Shown: in pieces, positions 26,019-33,774 of the stretch
How the letters are laid out: each line of letters starts with the position of its first letter
How positions within the stretch are numbered: position 1 is the first letter of the stretch
Origin: Prauserella rugosa
Lineage (GTDB): Bacteria > Actinomycetota > Actinomycetes > Mycobacteriales > Pseudonocardiaceae
Direction: 5' to 3'
Length of the DNA stretch: 64,000 nt
Assembly: GCF_000719975.1 (NCBI RefSeq)
Contig: NZ_JOIJ01000007.1
Location: 124,001 to 188,000, forward strand
Notes under the pieces: generated by a model
Seen by the model: only the letters and a program-made list of their open reading frames with translations
Database searches by the model: none
Told to the model about the DNA's origin: nothing
Position numbers and translations under genes: made by a program

Positions 26019-26570
26019 GTGGCCAGCGGAGACGGCACCCAGGCTTTCGAGTCGGCGCCGACGTACGGCGATTCGCTGACCGGTTCGGACTCGACGTACG
26101 GCGGGGACACGGCGGCATCCGGTGCGCAGACACCGCCGACGTCGCCGGTGTCGCCGCCCGCCCAGCCGACCGCGCCCGATCTGGAGAGCCTGCGCAGCAA
26201 GGTCGCCGCGGCGCTGGCCGAGGAGGAGGCCGCGGCGAACCGGCAGCAGGGCGAGGCTCCGGCGGAGCAGGACGACGGCACCGGCGACGTCCCGGAGACG
26301 CCTGCCGCGTCGCAGCCGACCGAGGAGATCGAACAGGAGCGTCGCGGGCGGATCCTCTCGCGCATGCGGGGTCAGCTGATGCCGGGCATGCTGCGCAGGA
26401 GGCAGAAGCCGACCGTCGCCAAGCCCCTGAACGAGCGGCTCACGGTGCGCAAACCGTCGAACGCCTCGACCGGCCTGTTCGTGGCGCTGGTGCTGCTCGT
26501 GGTGTTCGTGATCGTGGCGATCCAGTTCGTCGTGAGCTTCGTCGAGAGCATCGCGGGCCTCTTCTCCTGA
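26019..26570 (+). CDS. small single-pass membrane protein of unknown function
   Basis: A 183-residue protein: a Ser/Thr/Pro/Gln-rich acidic N-terminal half, a short helical stretch (DLESLRSKVAAALAEEEAAA, about 53-72), a basic patch (MLRRRQKPTVAKP) and one C-terminal transmembrane helix (about 152-175). No signal peptide, so it is probably tail-anchored with the long N-terminus in the cytosol. GTG 26019 has GGAGGAGGA upstream. It lies between topA and the MFS-kinase fusion in the same direction. No function can be assigned. Confidence 0.75.
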   Translation: MASGDGTQAFESAPTYGDSLTGSDSTYGGDTAASGAQTPPTSPVSPPAQPTAPDLESLRSKVAAALAEEEAAANRQQGEAPAEQDDGTGDVPETPAASQPTEEIEQERRGRILSRMRGQLMPGMLRRRQKPTVAKPLNERLTVRKPSNASTGLFVALVLLVVFVIVAIQFVVSFVESIAGLFS

Positions 26571-26688
26571 CCTCCTCGCGGTGACGCACGGTCCGTGACC
26601 GTTCACCCCGGGTGTTTTCGCTGGTCCTCCGGCGAGGCTGCCTGGTGCAGCGATACGCTGACGGGACAGGCGGCGCCGGTCATGTGGG

Positions 26689-28989
26689 GTGGGGCACATC
26701 AGCGAGGCAGCTCAGGGGACGCAGAACGTCGACGCATCCGGCGAGGGCACGTCGACGCAGAGCACCTCGGCTCAGGACGCCTACCCCGCGCAGCAGGAGA
26801 TGTCGACGCTGCGCAGGGCGCGCAGCGTGCTGGCGATCCGGCCGTTCCGCCGACTGTGGGCGGTGACGTACCTGTGCAGCGTGGCCGACTGGCTCGCGAT
26901 GCTCGGCCTCACCGGTCTGGTCACCAAGTACACCAACGACTACCTGCTGCAGAACTTCGCGTTCGTCGGCGTCGTGCTGACCCAGTTGCTGCCGGGTCTG
27001 CTGTTCGCTCCGCTCGGCGGGCTGCTCGCCGACCGGTTCGACCGGCGGAAGGTGATGATCTGCGCGGACGTCGCGCGGTTCGCGCTGCTGTTCTCGATCC
27101 CGATCGTCGGATCACCGATCTGGCTGTTCGTGGCCAACTTCCTGGCCGGGTCGGCGGCGATGATGTGGATCCCGTCGAAGGACGCGGCGGTGCCGAACCT
27201 GCTGCGTAGGCCCGACCAGGTGGAGACGGCCAACCAGCTGGGCCTGTTCATGACCTACGGGCTCGCGGTCGTCAGCGGTGCGGGGCTGTACTCGGTGCTC
27301 ACCGGTGTGCAGACGACGCTCGGCATCTCACCCGAGACGTTCGGCGAGTTCGGTGTCGCCAACGCCGTCGTGTTCATCAACGCGCTGCTGTACCTGGCCA
27401 GTGCGATCCTCATCGCGACGCGGATCCCGGAGTTGTCGCTCCGCAACGTCCATCCGGTGCCGGCGTCGGCCCGCACCGAACCGGAGCCCGAGCCTGCCGA
27501 GGGCGCCAAGGTCGGCTTCTTCGCGATGGTGCGCCAGAGTTTCAGCTACATCCGCAGGACGAAACTGGTCCGCGGGCTGCTGATCGGCATGATGGGCGCG
27601 TTCGCCGCGGGTGGTGCCGTGATCGGCGCGGCCAAGCCGTACTCCTCCAGCCTCGGCGGCGGTGACTCGTCGTTCGGCCTGTTGTTCGTCGCGGTGTTCG
27701 TCGGCGCCGCAGGCGGGCTGGCCATGGTGCCGAAGCTCGCGCGCCGCCTGCCGCACGACCGGCTGTTCGGCGTGGGCATCGTGCTCGCGGGGATGGCACT
27801 GATGGTTGTCGCGCTCTCGCCGCACCTGGCCGTGTCGCTCGTCGCCGCTGCCGCGGTCGGCGGATGCGCGGGAGCGGGCTTCCTCACCGGCGTGACGATC
27901 ATCGGTTCGCAGATCGACGACGCGATGCGCGGCCGGATCAACGCGATCTACCAGTCGCTGCTGAAGATCATCATCTTCGGGTCGACGGCCACAGTTCCGT
28001 TGTTGATCGGTCTGGTGCAGCCGCGCAAGATCGACGTCTGGGGCAGCGAACTGACCATCGACGGCACGCGTCCGGTGCTGCTCGGTGGTGGTCTGCTCGC
28101 GGCGCTGGTCGGCATCATCGCCTACCGGCAGATGGATTCCCGCCGCAGCGAACCGATCCTCGCCGACCTGCGCAACGTCATCCGCAGGCGCCCACGCCGC
28201 GTCAACGGCCTGCTGATCGCGCTGGAGGGCACGAGCACCACCGACACCGCCACGCACGCCGCACGGCTGGCCGATGCGCTGCGCACGGGGGAGCGGAAGG
28301 TCGTGCTCGCCACGGACCCGGCACTCGACGACCGGCGGTTGCAGGGACTGGTGTCGGGGGCGGCGCTGACCAGCGCACGTGCGCAGGCGCTCGCGGCCGC
28401 GGCCGTGCGCGCCGACATCGTGGAACGCGACATCCGGCCCGCGCTCGACGCGGGCGCGATCGTCGTGATGGAGCGCTTCGTCGACTCGCCGCTCGCGCAC
28501 CTGTCGGCGGTGGCCGGGCTCGACGCGTCGGAACTCGAAGGGCTCGCCGACTGGGCGACGGCACGCATGCGGCCCGACCTGACCGTCCTGCTCGACACCG
28601 ACCCGGCACACAGCGCCGCCGGGGGTGAGGTGAGCGGTGCGTCCTCGGCCGCGCATCATTGGCGTGTGCAGCAGTTGCTCGCCGAGATGGCGTCGTCGGA
28701 TCCCCAGCACTACGTGGTCGTCGATGCGGACTGCACCGCCGACGAGGTCTCCGACCGCGTGCGAACCGCCGTGCAGTGCGCGCTCGCCGGCCGGGTCAAC
28801 GGCCTTGGCCGGAAGCGCGGCAAGCGCGGAGCCGGTGCGGCAGAACAGGAACCGGCTGAGACGGCTGAGGAGGCTGCCGAGTCCGCGGAGTCGGCTGAGT
28901 CGGCAGCGGCGGAGCCCGCGATGGCCGCGTCCGCGGAGCAGCGTGGGCAGCAGAACCCCGGCCGGGAGGCGCAGGAGACGGCGTCGTGA
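26689..28989 (+). CDS. MFS transporter fused to a degenerate dTMP-kinase-like domain
   Basis: A 766-residue fusion. Residues about 50-480 form an MFS permease of the MFS_3 type with about 12 helices and a loop motif GGLLADRFDRRKVM. Residues about 502-705 resemble thymidylate kinase (VMERFVDSPLAHLSAVAGLD matching the family's DRYVDSSLAYQG region). The kinase P-loop reads ALEGTSTTDTATHA instead of GxDGxGKST, so the ATP-binding lysine is missing. An Ala/Glu-rich tail follows. Such fusions are common in actinobacteria, often annotated as dTMP kinase; this one is probably catalytically dead. The start GTG 26689 is uncertain (ATG 26815 possible). Its stop overlaps holB (GTGA). Confidence 0.85.
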   Translation: MGHISEAAQGTQNVDASGEGTSTQSTSAQDAYPAQQEMSTLRRARSVLAIRPFRRLWAVTYLCSVADWLAMLGLTGLVTKYTNDYLLQNFAFVGVVLTQLLPGLLFAPLGGLLADRFDRRKVMICADVARFALLFSIPIVGSPIWLFVANFLAGSAAMMWIPSKDAAVPNLLRRPDQVETANQLGLFMTYGLAVVSGAGLYSVLTGVQTTLGISPETFGEFGVANAVVFINALLYLASAILIATRIPELSLRNVHPVPASARTEPEPEPAEGAKVGFFAMVRQSFSYIRRTKLVRGLLIGMMGAFAAGGAVIGAAKPYSSSLGGGDSSFGLLFVAVFVGAAGGLAMVPKLARRLPHDRLFGVGIVLAGMALMVVALSPHLAVSLVAAAAVGGCAGAGFLTGVTIIGSQIDDAMRGRINAIYQSLLKIIIFGSTATVPLLIGLVQPRKIDVWGSELTIDGTRPVLLGGGLLAALVGIIAYRQMDSRRSEPILADLRNVIRRRPRRVNGLLIALEGTSTTDTATHAARLADALRTGERKVVLATDPALDDRRLQGLVSGAALTSARAQALAAAAVRADIVERDIRPALDAGAIVVMERFVDSPLAHLSAVAGLDASELEGLADWATARMRPDLTVLLDTDPAHSAAGGEVSGASSAAHHWRVQQLLAEMASSDPQHYVVVDADCTADEVSDRVRTAVQCALAGRVNGLGRKRGKRGAGAAEQEPAETAEEAAESAESAESAAAEPAMAASAEQRGQQNPGREAQETAS

Positions 28990-30176
28990 CGTCGGTGTGG
29001 TCGCAGGTCGTCGGCCAGGAAACGGCCGTCGAGACGTTGCAGTCGGCCGCGTCCGCTGCCGCCGCTCTGGTGTCCGGTGAGACGACCGACAGCGGGCGCA
29101 TGACCCACGCGTGGCTGTTCACCGGGCCGCCCGGGTCGGGTCGTTCGGTCGCTGCGCGCACCTTCGCCGCTGCCCTGCAGTGCTCGACGGGCACCGGATG
29201 CGGCGGTTGCACCGGTTGCCGCACCGCCCTTGCCGGCACCCACGCCGACGTGCGGCTCGTCGTTCCCGAAGGTCTGTCGATCTCGGTGGCCGAGATGCGC
29301 TCGCTCGTGCAGGCCGCCGCGCGCAGGCCGACGACGGGGCAGTGGCAGGTCGTGATCATCGAGGACGCCGACCGGCTGACCGAGGGTGCGTCGAACGCGC
29401 TGCTGAAGGCCGTCGAGGAACCGCCGGACCGGACGGTGTTCCTGCTGTGTGCGCCGTCGGACCACCCCGAGGACGTGTCGGTGACCATCCGTTCGCGGTG
29501 CAGGCTCGTCACGTTGCAGACCCCGCAGCCCGAGGCGATCGCCCGCGTGCTCGTCGACCGCGACGGGGTCGACGAGCGGACCGCGCAGTGGGCCGCCTCG
29601 GTGTGCGGCGGTCACGTCGGCAGGGCGCGGAGGCTGGCCACCGACGAGGCCGCACGCGCGCGCAGGGAGGCGGTGTTGCGCATCCCGCTGGGGCTTCGCA
29701 GGGCGGGCGACGTGTTCACCAGCGCCGACGACCTGATCAAGACGGCCGAGTCCGACGCCTCGGACGAGAGCAAGGCCCGCGACGAGGCCGAGGCCGAGGA
29801 ACTGCGCACCGCCATGGGCTCCGGCGGTACCGGCAAGGGCGTGGCGGCGGCGAAACGGTCGGCGGATGCGGCCGTGAAGCAGTTGGAGAAGCGGCAGAAG
29901 TCGCGTGCCACCCGTACCCAGCGCGACACGCTCGACCTGGCGCTGATCGACCTCGCCGGCTTCTATCGGGACGTTCTCGTGACCGCGAGCGGTGCGAACG
30001 CGGCGTTGAACCACCCGGACCACGCCGAGCAGAGCCGCGAGGCCGCGCGTGAGTGGACGCCCGCATCCACCCTGCGGCGGCTCGAAGCCGTGCTCGAATG
30101 CCGCGACGCCATCACCTGGAACGTCAAACCGCGTATCGCTGTCGAGGCGATGATCACGACCCTGCGTGAAGGCTGA
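28986..30176 (+). CDS. holB: DNA polymerase III delta-prime subunit
   Basis: A clamp-loader subunit of the replicative polymerase. The 396-residue AAA+ protein has a P-loop-like GPPGSGRS near 48-55 with Arg replacing Lys, fitting the non-hydrolysing delta-prime role. A zinc-binding cysteine set C-x5-C-x2-C-x2-C lies about 66-77, and EDADRLTEGASNALLKAVEEPP is a strong family marker. A coiled, Lys-rich insertion (about 255-310) precedes the C-terminal domain. The GTG start overlaps the MFS-fusion stop, suggesting coupling of these genes, a conserved arrangement in actinobacteria (tmk-like/holB). Confidence 0.94.
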   Translation: MTSVWSQVVGQETAVETLQSAASAAAALVSGETTDSGRMTHAWLFTGPPGSGRSVAARTFAAALQCSTGTGCGGCTGCRTALAGTHADVRLVVPEGLSISVAEMRSLVQAAARRPTTGQWQVVIIEDADRLTEGASNALLKAVEEPPDRTVFLLCAPSDHPEDVSVTIRSRCRLVTLQTPQPEAIARVLVDRDGVDERTAQWAASVCGGHVGRARRLATDEAARARREAVLRIPLGLRRAGDVFTSADDLIKTAESDASDESKARDEAEAEELRTAMGSGGTGKGVAAAKRSADAAVKQLEKRQKSRATRTQRDTLDLALIDLAGFYRDVLVTASGANAALNHPDHAEQSREAAREWTPASTLRRLEAVLECRDAITWNVKPRIAVEAMITTLREG

Positions 30177-30193
30177 CCCTCCGGTTTAAAGCT

Positions 30194-30240
30194 CCCAAGG
30201 GCCCCATGGTCGCGTTCAACGCGACCATGGGGCCCTTGGG
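30194..30240. terminator. bidirectional terminator, 47-base near-perfect palindrome
   Basis: 30194-30216 is the exact reverse complement of 30218-30240 (arm begins CCCAAGGGCCCCATGG). It lies between the holB stop and the stop of the convergent minus-strand gene at 30259, so it can terminate both transcripts. Confidence 0.85.
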
Positions 30241-30258
30241 GGTTTCAGTCACTCCGTG

Positions 30259-31917
30259 TCACTCGCGGGGGTGCGGCGAGGGCTTCGTCGGCGTCGATGC
30301 GCCCGTGAGGCCGCCTCGCCTGCCCGGCGCCAACGCCACCAGCACCGCGCCGATCAGCAGCATCGCCGTGCCGGTCCAGAAGATCGGCACCGAGGCGTAG
30401 GCGCCGCTGGTCTGCGCCAACTTGTCGGGAGCCGCGGGCGGAGCGGCCCCGCCACCCTTCGGCGGCGCCGGCTGCTCGGGAACGCTGCAGTCCACGCCGC
30501 CCTTCGGCGCGAAGGCACGCGCCACCTGCTCGCCCAGCGACACCTGGGCCAGCGACGAAGGAAGCTTGTCGGCCGCGTCGTCGGGAAGCAGGTTCTTCAA
30601 CAGCTTGGTCGGCAGGATCTGCAGGTCGAGCAGGCGGGCCGAGGCGCCCTGCTGGTAGCCCTCGAACGGCTCGGTCCGGTCGCTGCCGCGCTTGGTGAGT
30701 TCGGCGATGCTCAGCCGCAGCACACCCAGATCCAGCACCCGCTCGGCCGCGGTGTCGTTGAGCGCCTTCACCCCACCGCTGGCCAACTCGGCGGCGTCGC
30801 CGATCACCGGCACGTCCTTGACCTGCTCGTATCCCGGCGTGTTCTTCAGCTCGTCGGTGGGCACGCCGATGGGGATGTCGGCGGTCGGGTTGGCCGCGTC
30901 GAGCTTGAACAGCTCCTTGCCGTTCCGCTCGATCGTCAACATGGGCGCGGTGTACTCGACCTCGGAGGTCTTCGCCTCACCCGTCGACAGCACCCGCAGC
31001 GTCGGCTGGCTCGCGATCTTCACCGTGAACCCGAGCGGCGTGCCCTTCAGGATGTTGATGTCGGCACCCTGCATGGTCGACGTCGACTCGACCGCCTTGC
31101 GGTCGGTGCCCGGCATGTCGACCAGCCGGACCGTCGACCGGGTCGACAGCGTGTTCGGAGCGCTGACCAGCGAGCCCGTACCGTCGGCGGCGGGTTGGGC
31201 GTCGGCCGTGCGCTGGCCGGACAGCAACCCGCCCAGGTTCGCCAGCGACCCCAACCGGCCGAGCGCGTTCTTCGCACTCGCGTCCGCGTCGGCCAGCTGA
31301 CCGATGTCCGGCATCGTCGGGATCGTGTTCAGCAGCGACACGCTCGCCGTCGACGTCGAGGCGTCCGAGATCGTGCCCACGCACGGGCCGCGCTGCTCAC
31401 TCCAGCGCGCATGGGCCGTGCCGTTCAGGGCACTCACGTTGATCAGCGGGTTGTCCGGGGCGTTGATGCCCGACGACACCGGCTTCTCGTTGTCCGGAAG
31501 CGCCGTCTGCGTCACCGACCCCGGAGTGGTCGGCGCATTGCCCCCGATCGAAAGGCCCGCCGGCGAGGCGGACGCGATCGAACGCTCGTAGCTGAGGTAG
31601 GACTCCGAGTTCGCCTGCGCACTGGACAGGCCGAAGCCGCCCTCCAACGCCGACTGCTTCGGCAGGTCCTCCTGCGCGCCCGGCATGATCGAACTCGTCG
31701 GCACCGACTCGGGCAACAGGCGCACCATGCCCAGAGCCGTCCCGGCCTCGCCGACGGCCTGGCCCCTCGGCTTGTCCTCCTGGGACGCGGGCGGATAGTC
31801 CGGATTCGCAGGTTCGGGTACCGGTGTCGTCGGCTGTCCGGCCGCAGGGGCGGCGGTCAGAACGACCATGGCGGCCGCCAACGGCAGCGCTGCCGAGCGG
31901 GCCAAACGTCGTCGCAT
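30259..31917 (-). CDS. secreted, C-terminally membrane-anchored protein of unknown function
   Basis: A 552-residue protein. ATG 31917 has GGAGG 10 bases upstream and gives a signal peptide (about 1-29, ending APAAG). The ectodomain is rich in Ala, Leu, Ser and Thr; a Pro-rich linker (about 487-505) leads to a C-terminal transmembrane helix (about 515-535) and a basic tail, so it should sit on the outer face of the membrane. A block INVSALNGTAHARW followed by a Cys resembles LQVGAINGSGQTNW in the surface protein at 36645-39851, suggesting a shared domain. I assign no function. Confidence 0.8.
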   Translation of the reverse strand: MRRRLARSAALPLAAAMVVLTAAPAAGQPTTPVPEPANPDYPPASQEDKPRGQAVGEAGTALGMVRLLPESVPTSSIMPGAQEDLPKQSALEGGFGLSSAQANSESYLSYERSIASASPAGLSIGGNAPTTPGSVTQTALPDNEKPVSSGINAPDNPLINVSALNGTAHARWSEQRGPCVGTISDASTSTASVSLLNTIPTMPDIGQLADADASAKNALGRLGSLANLGGLLSGQRTADAQPAADGTGSLVSAPNTLSTRSTVRLVDMPGTDRKAVESTSTMQGADINILKGTPLGFTVKIASQPTLRVLSTGEAKTSEVEYTAPMLTIERNGKELFKLDAANPTADIPIGVPTDELKNTPGYEQVKDVPVIGDAAELASGGVKALNDTAAERVLDLGVLRLSIAELTKRGSDRTEPFEGYQQGASARLLDLQILPTKLLKNLLPDDAADKLPSSLAQVSLGEQVARAFAPKGGVDCSVPEQPAPPKGGGAAPPAAPDKLAQTSGAYASVPIFWTGTAMLLIGAVLVALAPGRRGGLTGASTPTKPSPHPRE

Positions 31918-32048
31918 CGTGGTGGGTCCTCCAGTGAGCGGAGCCGGTCGGGGCGGACCGAAGGCTTCTTGAACCGATAACGAGGGAGGGGGTCGTTGGT
32001 GACGCACGAACCTCCGGTATAGTTTCAGACATACGGACAACGATCCGT

Positions 32049-32122
32049 GCCGCCTTAGCTCAGACGGCCAGAGCGACGCACTCGTAATGCGTAGGTCAGG
32101 GGTTCGATTCCCCTAGGCGGCT
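32049..32122 (+). tRNA. tRNA-Thr (anticodon CGT)
   Basis: A 74-base cloverleaf: acceptor GCCGCCT (32049-32055) pairs with AGGCGGC (32115-32121), anticodon stem ACGCA/TGCGT around loop CTCGTAA with anticodon CGT at 32083-32085, and T-loop GGTTCGATTC. The 3' CCA is not encoded. It reads ACG codons. Confidence 0.97.
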
Positions 32123-32131
32123 CGCCCGAAG

Positions 32132-32158
32132 GCGCCCCCTGCTCAGCGCGGGGGGCGC
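32132..32158 (+). terminator. tRNA-Thr terminator
   Basis: GCGCCCCC (32132-32139) pairs with GGGGGCGC (32151-32158), followed by TTTCGCTGTTTT. Ten bases after the tRNA. Confidence 0.85.
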
Positions 32159-32668
32159 TTTCGCTGTTTTCGGGCCTCGCAATGTCTTCTGGGGGTGCAA
32201 CCCCCAGACCCCGCCCGGGGCGTTCCCCGGACCCCCATCGTCGATCGCCTCCGGTCCGAGTCTTGCGTTGTTGTGCCTGGTCACCGGGGTTGCTCCTGGG
32301 GTGTTCTGCGTGGGTTGGGGTGCGGGTGTCGGGGTGGTGGGCGCGTTGGAGTGGCTCGCTTCGCTGCGCTTGGTTCGGTCGGGTTTTGCTCGGCTTTGGT
32401 TCTTGGGGGCAGGGGCCTCGGTTGGTTGCCGCGCTTCGGTCGGGGTGGGGGTGCTGGTTCGCGCGCGGTTTTCCGTCTCCGTTGGCGGTCGGCCGGTCAG
32501 GTTCGCCTGTTTGGGTGAGCTCGCCGCGCCGGGTCCCCGTGGAGACGGCGAGGGTGCACATCCCTCGGCAAGCCCGGACGACCTGCTCGGCTCCAGAGTC
32601 CGTTCACCGGGTACGACGACCGAAGTGAGATTGCTGCTCGAGCCGGCCAAGGAACACCCGAACGCGAC
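32159..32668. other. gene-free G/T-skewed region downstream of the tRNA
   Basis: About 500 bases with strong G+T excess on the plus strand from about 32270 to 32520, beginning with an 8-bp hairpin (32188-32208, TCTGGGGG/CCCCCAGA). Long open frames on both strands here are low-complexity and one reads antisense through the tRNA, so I call no gene. Confidence 0.55.
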
Positions 32669-32705
32669 GAACAGGGGCCGCCCGCGTCGCGGACGGCCCC
32701 TGTTC
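32669..32705 (-). terminator. cutinase terminator
   Basis: A 12-bp perfect stem (32669-32680 with 32694-32705, arm GAACAGGGGCCG) about 20 bases beyond the minus-strand cutinase stop. Confidence 0.8.
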
Positions 32706-32725
32706 CTTACCCCCTGCCGGGCAGG

Positions 32726-33592
32726 TCAGTACGGGCAGGTGTCCCGGTAGTCGGAGATCGCCGAGTCGTCCGGCGCCGGGCACAGGAACTGGGCGTACCG
32801 CTCGTCCTCGTCGAGGAACAGCTTGAACCAGGACAGCGTGTACTTCGCCATGGTCGTGTTCGGCGAGTTCGGGAAGAAGTGGCTCGCGCGCCCGAGCTCC
32901 ATGTAGGCCTTGTCGGTGCTGTCGGGAATGGACTCGTAGAACGGCTCCGCGTGCCGCGACACCGGCGCCACCGAGTCGCTCTCGCCGCCGATGATGAACG
33001 TCGGCGTGGACAGACCGGAGAAGTTCTTCGTGGTGTGCCACGGCGTGAACGGCACGACCGCGTCGATGTCGGAGTTCTCGGTCGCGGCCTCGAGCGAACC
33101 GCCGCCGCCCATCGAGTGACCCGCGACGCCCAGGCGCTCCGGGTCGATCCGGTCGCTGACGTCACTGCGTTCGACGAGGTAGTCCAGGGCGGCGTTCAGC
33201 TGGTCGGCCCTGCTGCCGGGCTGGTCGTACCGGCTGTTGGTGTCGATGGTGAACACCACGAAGCCCTGCGAGGCGAGCCGCGGGCCCAGCCACGCGATGC
33301 TCGACTGGCCCGCGGTGTAGCCGGGGGAGATCGCGATCGCGGCGAACGTACCCTCGTCGGTGGCCGTCGGGTAGTAGATCGTTCCGCCGCCGAAGCCGGA
33401 GACCAGGCTGGAGACCGAGGTCTCGTCCACGTCGAACGGCCCTCGCGGCGCCTCGATGCTGTCCTCGGTCGGGTCCGGTCCGTGCTGGTACGGGCTCGCG
33501 TCCTGGGCGAGCGCCGTCGTCGGTCCTGCGACGGCGGTTGCGAGCGCCAACGCGGCTGCCGACAACAGCGTCGTCACTTTCGTTCGTCGCAC
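32726..33592 (-). CDS. secreted cutinase / polyester hydrolase
   Basis: An alpha/beta hydrolase of the actinobacterial cutinase family, which includes Saccharomonospora Cut190 and Thermobifida TfCut2 and hydrolyses cutin and synthetic polyesters. The 288-residue precursor has a signal peptide (cleavage about 29/30, ALA-Q), oxyanion loop SPGYTA near 89-94, nucleophile Ser160 in GHSMGGGG, Asp206 in GESDS, His238 in ASHFF, a substrate-cleft TPW near 183-185, and Cys271/Cys286 for the usual C-terminal disulfide. The GTG start follows GAGGAGGAACA. Divergent from a LuxR-family regulator across 182 bases. Activity on a given polyester is inference. Confidence 0.93.
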   Translation of the reverse strand: MRRTKVTTLLSAAALALATAVAGPTTALAQDASPYQHGPDPTEDSIEAPRGPFDVDETSVSSLVSGFGGGTIYYPTATDEGTFAAIAISPGYTAGQSSIAWLGPRLASQGFVVFTIDTNSRYDQPGSRADQLNAALDYLVERSDVSDRIDPERLGVAGHSMGGGGSLEAATENSDIDAVVPFTPWHTTKNFSGLSTPTFIIGGESDSVAPVSRHAEPFYESIPDSTDKAYMELGRASHFFPNSPNTTMAKYTLSWFKLFLDEDERYAQFLCPAPDDSAISDYRDTCPY

Positions 33593-33774
33593 TGTTCCTC
33601 CTCGTGATCCGGGTGTGGTCCGGTGGTGCCTACCTCGGGCCTGCTCACTGTCGCCGCTGCGCTCACAGGCCGCATCGGTGTAATCACCGGCCCAGGTGTG
33701 AGAAAGTCATCGACGGCTTCTCGGACTTTCCGGGCACGGATTCACCTGTGACGGACGCTTCCGGGTGGAGGGAC

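Noticed and set aside
32096..32650. 184-codon minus-strand open frame downstream of tRNA-Thr
   Set aside because: It is Pro/Thr-rich low complexity and its 3' end reads antisense through the tRNA; no recognisable domain or ribosome site.
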